Shown: positions 1 through 9,162, counted from the first letter of the stretch. The stretch: 64,000 nucleotides of DNA from an uncultured Pseudomonadota bacterium (GCA_903928965.1 CAIYSZ010000031.1:1-64000), one strand, 5' to 3'. Translations and numbers: made by a program. Notes: generated by a model from the letters alone, not told the origin.

Positions 1-80
1 AAGAAGGTTGCCTAAGTTTATGACTTGAAAGTCCATCGCTAATCTGTTTCACTCTCTAGTGACCAAACAAGGGGGTGAAC

Positions 81-208
81 ATGGAATTAAGCGATGGACT
101 GAGAGCGATTTTAAAAGACCATGTGTCTTGGAGCAAGCGCTGATTAGATTGTTTTATTGGCTTGTTACTGGGTATCAGCGCCGCGCATAAAAGGTCATTC
201 GTGCTAGA
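81..208 (+). pseudogene. N-terminal stub of an IS4-like transposase
   Basis: An ATG with a purine-rich GGGGGTG upstream opens a reading frame beginning MELSDGLRAIL. After 20 codons it meets a TGA stop. The same frame then continues as LDCFIGLLLGISAAHK, which resembles the start of some IS4-group transposases, where a hydrophobic helix follows a WSK-x-R segment. No catalytic part is present. The rest of the first 365 bases shows no other gene. The assignment rests on a short stretch and is tentative; it could be an unrelated remnant. Confidence 0.3.
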
Positions 209-365
209 ATATACAAAGTTAGAACTATTTTATAATATTTAACATAGGGTTGCGATATTGAAAACTCTTGGTCGCAACGAATTTATGCGGCTTGCAGGGC
301 GGATAAAATCAACAGCCTGTTAAGCATATGTCCGACACCCAATTCCCAATTGGTCGAATGGATGC

Positions 366-1217
366 TTATGATTCCATGCCTGAGTTTTTTAATAAATCAT
401 TTAAGCGTTTCACTTCAGCTAAGGCGGTTTCCTTGGCTTGGCGTTCCGCAGTTTCCCTAGTTATTGCGGTAAGTTTGGCTTCGCGCTCTGCTTCTAGTTC
501 CTCTCGCAAGGCTTCTTGTTCGCTAGCAATGGTTAGTTGTTCTCGCAGGTAGTTTTGCCGGGCTTGGTAGCGGTGGTAGTCGCGTTCTTTGTCTGAAAAC
601 TGGCTCAATGTTGTCATGGCTTGAAGCATCTCCTGGGTTTGCATCCAGTGGGGCAGGGCGGTGTCGTTAAGTTGTTCGCCGTCCTTGAAAAATTTTAACC
701 AGCGTTGTTGCTCGTTTTCGACCTGCGCCGCCTGGAATTTGTTCAATTCCAGCGTCCAAATGCCGCCGTGTTCGATTAGAGGCTTACATTGTGTATTGCG
801 GAATTTATACGCGTGATGGTATTCCACATCGTCCTTGAATAGGTTTTCGGCCAGCAACCAGATTGAGTAGGTAGGTTGCAGGCGATGAAACGAAGCGCCG
901 TTTTGCAGTTGTTGCGTATAAATGTCGGCCCAATTATAAAGCATGCGCGCGGGTAACGCTGTATAGTTTACCAGTTGTATTTCCAGTTGGTAAAGATTGC
1001 CGTTCTGATCGCGGGCCTTGACGTCGACGATGCTGAGTTTATCGTTTAGCCATTCCTTGTCGTTGTAAGGATTCATTAGTTCAACAGTTGCCAAGGGCGC
1101 GGCTAATTCGCTTTGTAACATGGCATTAATGAAGTGAATGAGCAGGTTGCGATTATTTTCCGCGCCGAGCAGGGCTTTGAATACGCAATCTACTTGTGGG
1201 TTGATGCGATGTTTCAT
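366..1217 (-). CDS. Rpn family recombination-promoting nuclease / PD-(D/E)XK transposase-like protein
   Basis: A 283-residue protein of the Rpn/YhgA-like family (PDDEXK_2 type). The family start is visible in the N-terminal 'VDCVFKALLG' segment. The nuclease core shows as an Asp in 'SIVDVKARD' (about residues 62-70) followed by 'LEIQL' (about 78-82), matching D...(D/E)XK-like spacing with Gln in the last position. Residues about 225-283 are a strongly charged Glu/Arg/Ala coiled coil. Family members are DNA endonucleases implicated in RecA-independent recombination and are often found near mobile DNA. Here the gene lies just downstream of an IS66 scrap on the same strand. It appears intact. 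Its cellular role cannot be read from the sequence. Confidence 0.8.
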   Translation of the reverse strand: MKHRINPQVDCVFKALLGAENNRNLLIHFINAMLQSELAAPLATVELMNPYNDKEWLNDKLSIVDVKARDQNGNLYQLEIQLVNYTALPARMLYNWADIYTQQLQNGASFHRLQPTYSIWLLAENLFKDDVEYHHAYKFRNTQCKPLIEHGGIWTLELNKFQAAQVENEQQRWLKFFKDGEQLNDTALPHWMQTQEMLQAMTTLSQFSDKERDYHRYQARQNYLREQLTIASEQEALREELEAEREAKLTAITRETAERQAKETALAEVKRLNDLLKNSGMES

Positions 1218-1274
1218 GTCAGGATTGTTAAGACAGGATTTGGTTGAATTTATTGTAACCGATGCGTTGAGCCG

Positions 1275-1437
1275 GCGTCCAGCCGTCCCACCTACCCCGA
1301 AGACATTTTCCGTGTTTTAATAACCTCAATCTGCTCGGGCGAGAAGGGCATCAACTCATCAATCCGGCTATTGGTCCAGGTGGGCAGTTTTTCCAAGGTA
1401 TCCCTGAGCCATGCGCTAGGGTCCAGGCCATTAAGCT
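1275..1437 (-). mobile_element. IS66 element right-end remnant (about 160 bp)
   Basis: The reverse complement matches the last 160 or so bases of the IS66 element at 59.4-61.9 kb, with only a handful of differences by eye. It covers the final codons of tnpC (LNGLDPSAWLRDTLEKLP...), the stop, and the terminal repeat GTAGGTGGGACGG...GGACGC. The outermost tip has diverged (CGGC where the complete copy has TTAC). The other side stops abruptly inside the toxin gene at about 1437. No other part of the element is present, so this is a one-ended deletion product. The near-identity suggests the event was recent relative to the full copy. Confidence 0.85.
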
Positions 1438-1726
1438 ATGAATCGGTGATAGTTTTATGGCACGAATATATTGCGGCAGAGATGGGCAAAAGCTCGATAC
1501 CGGCAGGCGTTAAAGCGTCATGCATCCATTCCGCTGGATCACAGGGCAGAGTCAATCTGCCGCGTTGATTCGACAGCGCAATTTCGTAACAGGAAACGGG
1601 TGAAACAGCTACACGATCTGCTGACTTGATAACATCCAGCCATAGACTGCGAAATCGCTCGAATTCTTTTGTTATCCACCAAAACCATATGTGGGTGTCC
1701 AGCACAACTATTTCAGGCATTCCCAA
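1436..1726 (-). pseudogene. VapC-like PIN-domain toxin, 3' end cut off by IS66
   Basis: The first 95 residues follow a PIN-domain VapC: 'VVLDTHIWFWW' supplies the first catalytic Asp (about residue 10) and 'VSPVSCYEIALS' the Glu (about 48). A family member normally runs to roughly 125-130 residues, with a third acidic cluster in an HxDPxDR-type segment. Here the reading frame ends in a TAG created exactly at the junction with the IS66 remnant, so that cluster is gone and the ribonuclease site should be dead. The start overlaps the upstream antitoxin gene by 19 bases, the usual toxin-antitoxin coupling. An ATG two codons further in is an alternative start. Confidence 0.75.
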
Positions 1727-1926
1727 TCCTCTTGATCAACAACCGGACTAACAATATCACCCAGGGTCTTGCCTTTACCGGCAATGGACGGCGGCAGTTG
1801 ACGCTTGATTTTCGGCCCGGTTTCTTCCAGGATGGTGACAATAATCCGGGCGTTATTAATATTGGGCTGATCGGTCAGCCACTTGACTTGACCATGATCC
1901 AAAGTCGCTTCGAAACTTTTTAACAT
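1708..1926 (-). CDS. Antitoxin partner of the truncated VapC-like toxin
   Basis: A 72-residue protein immediately upstream of, and overlapping, the PIN toxin fragment. Its C-terminal part (KGKTLGDIVSPVVDQEDWECL) is an acidic, tryptophan-containing tail of the sort that wraps the toxin active site. The N-terminal part (ATLDHGQVKWL...NARIIVTIL) looks like a short swapped-hairpin or AbrB/DUF2281-like DNA-binding module, but I cannot name the family firmly. The antitoxin is intact while its toxin is truncated, so it may now be a solitary repressor or neutral debris. Assignment rests mainly on gene order, overlap and size. Confidence 0.6.
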   Translation of the reverse strand: MLKSFEATLDHGQVKWLTDQPNINNARIIVTILEETGPKIKRQLPPSIAGKGKTLGDIVSPVVDQEDWECLK

Positions 1927-1943
1927 AGTGTCCTCATTCGGTT

Positions 1944-4075
1944 TCAGGTGTTAGATAGCAATTCGTCTAGCATAGTATCGAATTGTGCTTCAACCTTCGC
2001 TGCAAAATCCATTTCGATTTGATAAACCTCGGTAAATTCGGCAAATGCCCACCGGCCATAGGTTTTTAAATTATTGACGCCCGGTATCCAATAGGTTTGC
2101 ATGGTATTTTTCTTGTCCTTGGCGTCCTCGCGGCGATAACCTTTTATTTCCACGATTAGATTGAGTAAATCATCGTCGCCGCGGCCGTCGTCGATCCGGA
2201 CAATAAAGTCCGGCAAATATTTACGGGTTTCAGAACCATAACGGTAAGGCACTTCCAAACCCAAGCTATGGTTTTTAACGTATGACTTTACCAGTGGATG
2301 ATTTTCCGCCACTCGGCAAAATTCGGCTTCCCAATCGCTATCCAGTATCACCCAGTTGATATGGCTACGATGGGCGGCGGTTTCCCAACGCTCAGTCTTG
2401 GACGTATTGAAACTGACGTGAGCAGTGCTGCCGCTGGGATTGTAGGGGTCGAGTACCGCTTTGATAGGACGACTGCCTACCCAGGACTGGGTAATTGCTG
2501 TGGTAATGCGTTCGCAAGCCATATCCGCCAGTTCCTGATACATCAATTGCGCCGGATAAGTGCCGCCTTTGCACACTAGGCAGCTATCCAACCATTGTTT
2601 GGTGATGCGTTTCAGTTGCCCGAACAAATGCATTTTGGCTTCATCGCCCGGATCGCGCCATTTGCTATATAGCAAGCGCTGGGTCAGATGAAACAACAGG
2701 CTGGATTGCCGCATATCGCCGGTGTGCACCAGATTCAAATCCACCGCTTCGCCGATGATACCGGCATTTTGCGTGACGGAGGGGCCAACCAGATCGGGGG
2801 TAAGCTCCAGAATGGAATCGGCGTTGAATTCAGCAGTCAAACGTTCTTCCGGTAGCTCTACCCGATAGCCTTGCACGCGGGGAAAACGAATTTCCAGGGC
2901 ATCGCGTTCCGGGCGCACGGCTTTGACGTGGATAGTTTGCCGGGGCAGTTGCGGCGGGCGGCGCTATCTCAGGTTTGGCGGTGAAGTCGAAGGGTATGCC
3001 CAGCACATCGGCGTATTCGACATTGAACAAACCTTCTTCGTTTAATTCATATGACTGGCGGCGTAAGGCGCGGCCTATGACTTGCTCGCACAGCAGTTGC
3101 GTGCCGAAAGCGCGCACACCTAAAACATGCGTCACGGTATTGGCGTCCCAGCCTTCCGTGAGCATGGATACCGAGACTACGCAACGAATCGATTCTCCTA
3201 GCCGGTCTTCCTTGCCGACGGTGTTCATCACTTCCCGCAGCAGTGCTTGATCGGTCAGGTTATCGGCTTGCCTTGCGTCGCCACTGCGTTCAATAATTTC
3301 CCGCCGGAAGCGCTCTATCTCATCGCCGGCCATTTTTCGGAAATGTTCGTCCAGGGCGTCGCCGGATTCGAGTTGTTCGCTATCAATTAATAAGGTGCGC
3401 GGCCTAGCAAGCTGATTGCCATAATCGTCGTAATTGCGGAATAAAGGCAGGCGGCCGTTTTCTAGCGAGCTGGAACCATCTTCGTTTTGGCGTTGAAACC
3501 CTGAGATATAGTCGTAAACCAGTTTGGAGGTGCTGGTGTTGTTACAGACCACGATAAAACATGGAGGCACTTTTATGCCGCTTTGTTGCCAAAGCTGATA
3601 GGTTTTTTCGTAATGTCCGTACAAAGCTTCCAGGGCGGTTTGCAATTCCACCGGTATACTTAATGGATCAAGCCTTGCTGACTGACCCCGCCCTTTTTTG
3701 GGCATTTTGTTGCCGATGCGCTCCCAAAGATTGCGGAACATTGGCATTTCGTTGCCGGGTATATTTTCGGCGACCGGAACGCGCGGCAGTTTAACGATGC
3801 CGCACTCTATGGCGTCCATCAACGAAAAGTCGCTCATGGCCCAGGGGAACAATGTGCCTTCGACGTAGCCCGAACCTCTTAGGAAAAATGGGGTGGCGGA
3901 TAAGTCAATGACGCGCCGCACGCCAATTTGACGGTTTATCGTCTCCAGGCCGCTAATCCATAACCGGGCTGCTTCATTGTTTTTTTCAGCTTCCTTTTTT
4001 TCATCGCCTTTCAGATCGTCATCGTGGTTGGGCTTTTCCCGGTAGCAATGGTGTGCTTCATCATCAATTTTACAA
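1944..4075 (-). pseudogene. Type III restriction endonuclease (Res) subunit, truncated and frameshifted
   Basis: Two ORFs (2830-3921 and 1944-2918) together make one helicase-nuclease. Reading in from about 4075, the first in-frame residues are a DEAH box (IDDEAHHCYREK), then motif III-like 'DLSATPFF', and motif VI 'QVIGRALRR'. The second ORF carries a C-terminal nuclease with 'PDFIVRID...LIVEIKG', a PD-(D/E)XK site. The frame changes by one base in a CCGCCCGCCGC run near 2955-2965. The N-terminal third, with the Walker A motif, is missing: a TAG precedes the DEAH segment and no continuation is seen. No partner methyltransferase is present. It resembles the BPTD_3080-type Res group and is almost certainly non-functional. 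Confidence 0.75.
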
Positions 4076-4208
4076 AACTATAAACGCAATCTTTTGCTAT
4101 GTCAAAAAGTGTGACCTAGATAACTATTTTGCCGCAAGCGCCGCAAAGGTTGTTAGATCGGCTCAATTTGAACAGTGAATGAGGGATTCCCCGCCGGAAG
4201 CAAGCCGG

Positions 4209-5147
4209 TTAATAAAACGCCGAAATACCAGCCACGCCTTGCGCGCCGGCCCGCTGGGCGCGGGCAAGGTCGCCAAGGCCTAGTCCGCCCATTAAATAGG
4301 CGGGCAGCTTGGCCTGATCCAGCAGTTCGCCGCATAAGTCCCAGCCCAGCGCCGGCTGTCCGGGGTGGCTGGCGGTGGGCAGGGCTGGGGCCAAAACGGC
4401 GAAGTCGGCTCCTATTTGCGCGGCGCGGGCCAGTTCGCCGGCGTCATGGCAGGAGGCGGCCAACCAACGGAGGCCGGGCGGACGCCTGTCTGTCGCCTTT
4501 AGGGCGCGGCTGGTCAAATGCAGTCCGTCGGCCGCCGCTGGGTTGATGACTTCTACTAGGTCTGCGTTCAGCAAGGTTTGCATGCCGCGGCGGCGGCAGA
4601 AAGCCAGCGCCGCGGCGGCGGTTGCCGGCCGTAAGGGGGCAGGCAGCGTTTTCAAGCGGATTTGCACCAGCGTTACGCCAAGTTCGCGCATGCGTTCAAG
4701 GCGGAATTCGGCTTCGGCGGGGGTGGCGGCTTCCAGTACGGCGTAAAATTCCGGCAACTTTAAGGCGGTGACGATGGGTGCGTTGGCGCTGGGAAAGGCG
4801 TAATTTTGCAAATCGGCGACCGCGACCCAGCGCATGATTTGGCCTTCCCGGCCATGCGCCGCCCCGCTCCAGGCGGTAACCCGCCAGACGTCGAGCAGCA
4901 CGCGGCGTTCCGGGTAATCATGAGCGACGCGAATCATGGGTGAGGCGTCTAGCACGCAGACGCCAACTTCCTCGGCTAGTTCCCGCCGCAGCGCCTCATA
5001 GGCGGTTTCGCCGGATTCCAGCTTGCCGCCCGGAAATTCCCAAAAACCGCCTAAGTGCGTATTCTTGGGGCGTTGCGCGATCAAAACCCGGCCGTTTGCG
5101 TCCAGCGCCACGCCTACCGCTACATGTAAGCGGGAAGAAACGTTCAT
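4209..5147 (-). CDS. mutT: Nudix hydrolase (MutT) fused to a ThiE/TenI-like domain
   Basis: Residues about 5-130 are a MutT-type Nudix domain. The complete Nudix box starts at 'GGKLESGETAYEALRREL' and ends AEEVGV (about 40-63), as in enzymes that remove 8-oxo-dGTP from the nucleotide pool. Residues about 140-312 form a thiamine-phosphate-synthase-like TIM barrel with 'ADGLHL' and a terminal 'GVAGISAFY' that corresponds to the phosphate-binding loop. This fusion is common in gammaproteobacteria. The ThiE half is divergent and may not make thiamine phosphate. The start codon directly abuts the argJ stop, so the two are co-transcribed. Confidence 0.88.
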   Translation of the reverse strand: MNVSSRLHVAVGVALDANGRVLIAQRPKNTHLGGFWEFPGGKLESGETAYEALRRELAEEVGVCVLDASPMIRVAHDYPERRVLLDVWRVTAWSGAAHGREGQIMRWVAVADLQNYAFPSANAPIVTALKLPEFYAVLEAATPAEAEFRLERMRELGVTLVQIRLKTLPAPLRPATAAAALAFCRRRGMQTLLNADLVEVINPAAADGLHLTSRALKATDRRPPGLRWLAASCHDAGELARAAQIGADFAVLAPALPTASHPGQPALGWDLCGELLDQAKLPAYLMGGLGLGDLARAQRAGAQGVAGISAFY

Positions 5148-6365
5148 TCAGGTGCGGTATTCGGCGTTAATGCGCACATAGTCGTAGGAAAAATCGCAAG
5201 TCAGCACTTGCTCGGCCGCTATGCCGCGCCCCAAGCGCACGGTGATTGTGATGTCGTCTTGCCGCATCACGCGTTGGCCGTCTTGTTCAAGGTAAGCGGC
5301 GGCGCGGCCGCCATTTTCGACGATGCAGACCGTGCCCAAATAGATTTGCACTTTCTCTAAATCGAAATTTTCCAATCCCGCTCGGCCGACCGCCGCCAAG
5401 ATACGGCCCCAGTTGGCGTCGCTGGCGAAAAAAGCGGTTTTTACCAGCGGGGAGTGAGCGATGGTTTTAGCCACTTGCACGGCTTCGGCAGCGCTGGAGG
5501 CTTGTTCTACTTGGATGCGTATCAATTTGGTGGCGCCTTCGCCATCGCGCACGATCAATTCAGCCAATTGGCCGCACACCGTACGCAGAGCCTGGCGGAA
5601 TTTCAGGTATTCCGGACTTTCGGCGCTAATTTCCGGCGCGACGGAGCGGCCGCTGGCCAGTAGCACGCAGGCGTCGTTGGTGGAGGTGTCGCCGTCCACG
5701 GTGATGCGGTTAAAGGATTTCTCCACCGCGTCGTGCAGCGCTTGCTGCAGCAGGGATTGTTCAATGCGGGCGTCGGTGGCGATGAATACGAGTAAGGTCG
5801 CCATATCGGGGTGGATCATGCCCGCGCCTTTGGCGATGCCGGTAATAACCACCGGTTGGCCGCCGATTTCGATTTTTAAGGATGCGCCCTTAGGGAACGT
5901 ATCGGTGGTCATGATGGCCGTCGCTGCCTGCGGCCAATGGGTTTCGGCCAGATTGGCGACGGCCTTGGGCAGGGCGGCGGTTATTTTCGCCACCGGCAAA
6001 GGTTGGCCGATGACGCCCGTGGAAAACGGCAGCACTTGTTGCGCGATGCCTTCCACTTCGCCGGCCAGCGCGGCGCAACAGGCGAACGCGTCCTGCAAAC
6101 CTTGCTTGCCGGTGCCTGCATTGGCGTTGCCGGAGTTGATCAATAGCCAACGCGGTTCCATGCCTTCAAGGTGGGTCTTAGCCAGCTGCACTGGGGCCGC
6201 GCAAAATGCGTTTTGCGTAAATACCGCCGCGCAAGCGCCGTCCTCGGACAATTCAATGACCAAGAGATCGTCGCGCACGGTTTGTTTGACGCCCGCGTTG
6301 CAGGAGCCTAGTTTTATGCCGGTTACGGCATGCATTTCGGGAAAAAGATGTTCTCCAACTGCCAT
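5148..6365 (-). CDS. argJ: Bifunctional ornithine acetyltransferase / N-acetylglutamate synthase ArgJ
   Basis: A 405-residue ArgJ, full length for the family. It transfers acetyl from N-acetylornithine to glutamate (the cyclic arginine pathway) and can also use acetyl-CoA. The self-cleavage site is clear: 'GAGMIHPDMATLLVF', with the nucleophile Thr at about residue 190 that becomes the N-terminus of the beta chain. The oxyanion-hole segment 'STGVIG' (about 115-120) is present. It ends one base before mutT, consistent with the argJ-mutT order known in gammaproteobacteria. The start is ATG with no competing upstream start. Confidence 0.95.
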   Translation of the reverse strand: MAVGEHLFPEMHAVTGIKLGSCNAGVKQTVRDDLLVIELSEDGACAAVFTQNAFCAAPVQLAKTHLEGMEPRWLLINSGNANAGTGKQGLQDAFACCAALAGEVEGIAQQVLPFSTGVIGQPLPVAKITAALPKAVANLAETHWPQAATAIMTTDTFPKGASLKIEIGGQPVVITGIAKGAGMIHPDMATLLVFIATDARIEQSLLQQALHDAVEKSFNRITVDGDTSTNDACVLLASGRSVAPEISAESPEYLKFRQALRTVCGQLAELIVRDGEGATKLIRIQVEQASSAAEAVQVAKTIAHSPLVKTAFFASDANWGRILAAVGRAGLENFDLEKVQIYLGTVCIVENGGRAAAYLEQDGQRVMRQDDITITVRLGRGIAAEQVLTCDFSYDYVRINAEYRT

Positions 6366-6429
6366 ATTGGTTCCGTGAAGTGTTCAATCTACCCTGTCAT
6401 TTTATGACAGTCCGGCGTAATTGACTACC

Positions 6430-6690
6430 TTAAGCATGGACTTGGATAACAATGACGTATTCGTCGCCCGTCTGCCGCGCATCCAGAACTTGATGACCGT
6501 TAATGCGGCACCAGGCCGGAATGTCATGCATCACGCCCGGATCGGTGCATTGCACGGTCAAGCGGTCTCCCGGACGCAGGGTCTTGATTTTGTCCTGGGT
6601 ACGGATCACCGGCAGCGGGCATAATAGCCGGCGCAGATTCAGCACGCTGTCGCCCTGGCTGTTCGGAATCGCTGTTTCATCGCTGATCAT
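6430..6690 (-). CDS. TusA-family sulfur carrier
   Basis: A small SirA/TusA-fold protein. The defining Cys-Pro-x-Pro motif occurs as 'LLCPLPVIRT', where the Cys carries persulfide sulfur. I place the start at the ATG at 6690 (86 residues), because it overlaps the TGA of the upstream PP-loop gene as ATGA and has GGAG upstream; the ORF track starts at a GTG three codons earlier. Overlap with a thiolation-type PP-loop enzyme indicates that it passes sulfur to that enzyme. It may not be the canonical TusA of tRNA-Lys/Glu/Gln thiolation, since canonical TusA genes usually stand elsewhere. Confidence 0.85.
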   Translation of the reverse strand: MISDETAIPNSQGDSVLNLRRLLCPLPVIRTQDKIKTLRPGDRLTVQCTDPGVMHDIPAWCRINGHQVLDARQTGDEYVIVIQVHA

Positions 6691-7730
6691 AGGAACCACT
6701 CCGCGGGAATTTGTTCCGGCGTCAGCGGTTTAACCGTTATATTGCGTTCCTCGCCCTGCCGCGAGCGGAGGGTGACCTCAACCGTCTCGGCTTCGCGGCC
6801 TTGACCGTAACGGGCCAAAATGGCGGCCGCCAGTTGCAAATCTTCTTCGGAGGTTTCGCCGTCAATCAACACCAAGGGGCCGCGGCAACTGGCGCAGTTC
6901 AGGCTGACGAATTCGCTCTTGTATCCGCTCATGAATCTGGATTCGCCGTCCTCGCGGGCGATAATCATTTTAAAATGCGGCCGCGGGCGCAGGTGACGTC
7001 CCACTTTTAGCAGCATAATGTCGTCCAGTTCGTAATCGCGCTTGCCGCGGAAGCGCCACAAATCGGTCAGTTTTTGCGAATAACTGGCGTCGGTCAGAAA
7101 GCAGCAACCGCCGGCCGGTTGCGCGTAATCGGTGAAGCCGTAGTTGGCGGCCAATTGCATTTGCGGTTTGCGCGAACGGCCGCTGAAATCGAATAATTTT
7201 TCCCGGCTAATCCAGCCCATGCGTTCAGGCAGCGTGGGCGGCAGGTTTTGCGCCGACAAGGGGCGCACCAGCAAATCATCCGCGCCGGATTCCGCGGCCA
7301 CGATGGGCATGAGTTGCTTGCGTTGCGACATGGGACGCTGGCCGACCACTTCGCCGGTGATGATAAAATCGAAACCGTTTTCCAGTATCCACTGCTTGGC
7401 CTTGTTGACCATGAAAATTTTACAATCCAGGCAGGGATTCAAATTGGCTCCGTATCCGTGTTTCGGATTTAAGAGAACTTGTTTGTATTCCTCAATGATG
7501 TCGATGATGTGCAATTTAACGCCAAGCTGTTCCGCAACCCATAAGGCGTTGTTGCGTTTGGGTTTGTCGCCGTCGCGTTTTCGTATGGCATGGGTATGGC
7601 CTTCCACGCAGAAACCGGTGAAGAAATTGATGCCTTCCACATGCACGCCTTGCTCCATGACCGCTTTAGCGGCCAGCATGGAGTCTAGGCCGCCGGAAAT
7701 CAGGGCGACCGCTTTTTTGGGTGGGTTCAT
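6687..7730 (-). CDS. PP-loop tRNA/sulfur-transfer enzyme (MnmA/ThiI-like, annotated as thiouridylate methyltransferase-like)
   Basis: The N-terminal PP-loop 'LISGGLDSMLAAK' binds ATP to adenylate a substrate. It is followed by a Cys pair in 'NPCLDCK' and further cysteines in 'PAGGCCFL' and 'NCASCRGPL', so a persulfide or metal cluster is plausible. The C-terminal region (about 200-347) is an extra domain absent from MnmA. Families of this build are usually labelled tRNA (5-methylaminomethyl-2-thiouridylate)-methyltransferase, but the true substrate is unproven. I choose ATG 7730; the longer ORF starts at a TTG. The downstream tusA-like gene overlaps by four bases, which supports a sulfur relay. 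Confidence 0.75.
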   Translation of the reverse strand: MNPPKKAVALISGGLDSMLAAKAVMEQGVHVEGINFFTGFCVEGHTHAIRKRDGDKPKRNNALWVAEQLGVKLHIIDIIEEYKQVLLNPKHGYGANLNPCLDCKIFMVNKAKQWILENGFDFIITGEVVGQRPMSQRKQLMPIVAAESGADDLLVRPLSAQNLPPTLPERMGWISREKLFDFSGRSRKPQMQLAANYGFTDYAQPAGGCCFLTDASYSQKLTDLWRFRGKRDYELDDIMLLKVGRHLRPRPHFKMIIAREDGESRFMSGYKSEFVSLNCASCRGPLVLIDGETSEEDLQLAAAILARYGQGREAETVEVTLRSRQGEERNITVKPLTPEQIPAEWFL

Positions 7731-7800
7731 CGGTTTAGTACCGCCTAAAAGCAAAACCGGCGATTATACCGTTGATTTGCAAGCAGGTATAGAGTAGGTC

Positions 7801-9162
7801 TTAAAACTCTTCGCCGGCATGGAAGTGGTCGAATTGGGTGCGGTAGTCTTGATGTTGATGGTTGAATTGATCGTTTAAAGCCTGCACCAAGTCTTGAGTC
7901 TGTTCGATCAAGGCGGTCAGCTTTTTGCGAGTTTTTTTGCTTTTGCCCACCGGGGTGGTGATAGGCAATAAGGTGCGCCAAAACCCTAGGCTTTTTTCAA
8001 ACAATCCGGCCAGATTTTCCGGCAGGTTTAATTGGTTTTGCCGTTTGATGAGCTGCTTGATGATTAGCTTGGCGTGAAACCGGCTTATCATGAGGTGCAC
8101 CGGGGTCAATAACAGCAGGGTGACGGCAACGGCCGCCGGTCCTATGATAGGGTCGAATAAAACATCCAGCACTCCGCTGGCGATTTCGGCGAACAGCAGC
8201 AGCATGATTAAAAAGCCTAAAATAATCAACATAGAAGCATTGCTGCGTTCTTTCCAGATGATCAAGGCTTCCTCAACTTCGGCAAACATGACGTCGTCTA
8301 CGTCGCGTATGCTTTGCTCCAAGGTGGACAGAATCCGGTAAGAGCGATTGTTGTGGATGTTGACCAAACGTTGCTCAATAGCGGCTAATCCGCCGCTATT
8401 GTGCGACAACACCACGAATTGTCCGGTGCGGATGCCGAATTCGGTTAGGCGGCGTTGCCAGGCGGCGGCGATGTCGTTGCTTTTTTGCGTGTCTAGGCTG
8501 ATCTCGGAGTGGTCGATAACGAATAAAAATTTGTTGGAGTCTTGCTGCGCGACGATGTCGGCGATAATCTCGGCGGTAAGATTGGCATCGGCTTCAAATA
8601 AATCGGTAAACACCAGCACCAGGTCGGAAATGCCGATGACGTATTTACGCAAGCGTGAGCTGGCTAGGGTTTCAGTCGCTTGGTTCAGCACCGGCGTGTC
8701 GATGACCAGTTTGTTTTTGATGGCGGCGCTGGGTACGGTGATGAGTTCGAGATAAGCGTTCAAACGCGCGCTTTCGCCGTTGGCAACCGAGTCCAGCACT
8801 CGGCCGATCCGGTAAAACGGCAAGCGGTGGTCGGCATCCAACGCCGCGCCAGGCAATACGGCGGCGGCGGCTTGCGGCGTATAATGCAGCACGGTGAATT
8901 TATGCCGGGCGCCAGGGATGTCCAGGCCAATATAGCGGTTGATGAATTCGGATTTGGCGGGCGAGTAGCCGCCGAGAGTGCTGACAATCGGCCACCATGA
9001 AGTTTTGCGCGCGGTGGTTTCCTCGTTGTCCAGCAAATCCAGGTCTTGCTCTAGCTGGTCCAATTCTTGAAAAACCTTGACGGCTTTTTGCAATACCGGG
9101 TCGGTTGCCGCGAATTGTTTTTCCAGATTGAGTAAGTGCTTGCTAACCGTTTTTTCCGCCAT
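7801..9162 (-). CDS. Divergent dynamin-like GTPase with two membrane helices
   Basis: A 453-residue protein with the layout of bacterial dynamin-like proteins. A short helical N-terminus is followed by a P-loop-like 'LGGYSPAKSEFINRYIG' (about 63-79), a G3-like 'VIDTPVLN', and a likely G4/G5 region around 'FLFVIDHSE' and 'VVLSHNSG'. Two adjacent hydrophobic helices follow (about 312-335 and 340-360), then a basic helical tail. The Gly of the GK[ST] signature is Ala (PAKS), so nucleotide binding may be weak or altered. Such proteins remodel or tether the inner membrane. No partner gene is evident, and the function is inferred from fold alone. Confidence 0.6.
   Translation of the reverse strand: MAEKTVSKHLLNLEKQFAATDPVLQKAVKVFQELDQLEQDLDLLDNEETTARKTSWWPIVSTLGGYSPAKSEFINRYIGLDIPGARHKFTVLHYTPQAAAAVLPGAALDADHRLPFYRIGRVLDSVANGESARLNAYLELITVPSAAIKNKLVIDTPVLNQATETLASSRLRKYVIGISDLVLVFTDLFEADANLTAEIIADIVAQQDSNKFLFVIDHSEISLDTQKSNDIAAAWQRRLTEFGIRTGQFVVLSHNSGGLAAIEQRLVNIHNNRSYRILSTLEQSIRDVDDVMFAEVEEALIIWKERSNASMLIILGFLIMLLLFAEIASGVLDVLFDPIIGPAAVAVTLLLLTPVHLMISRFHAKLIIKQLIKRQNQLNLPENLAGLFEKSLGFWRTLLPITTPVGKSKKTRKKLTALIEQTQDLVQALNDQFNHQHQDYRTQFDHFHAGEEF

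Noticed and set aside
5461-6378. 305-codon plus-strand ORF
   Set aside because: Antisense shadow of argJ; serine- and alanine-rich translation with no family pattern, while argJ has all its motifs.
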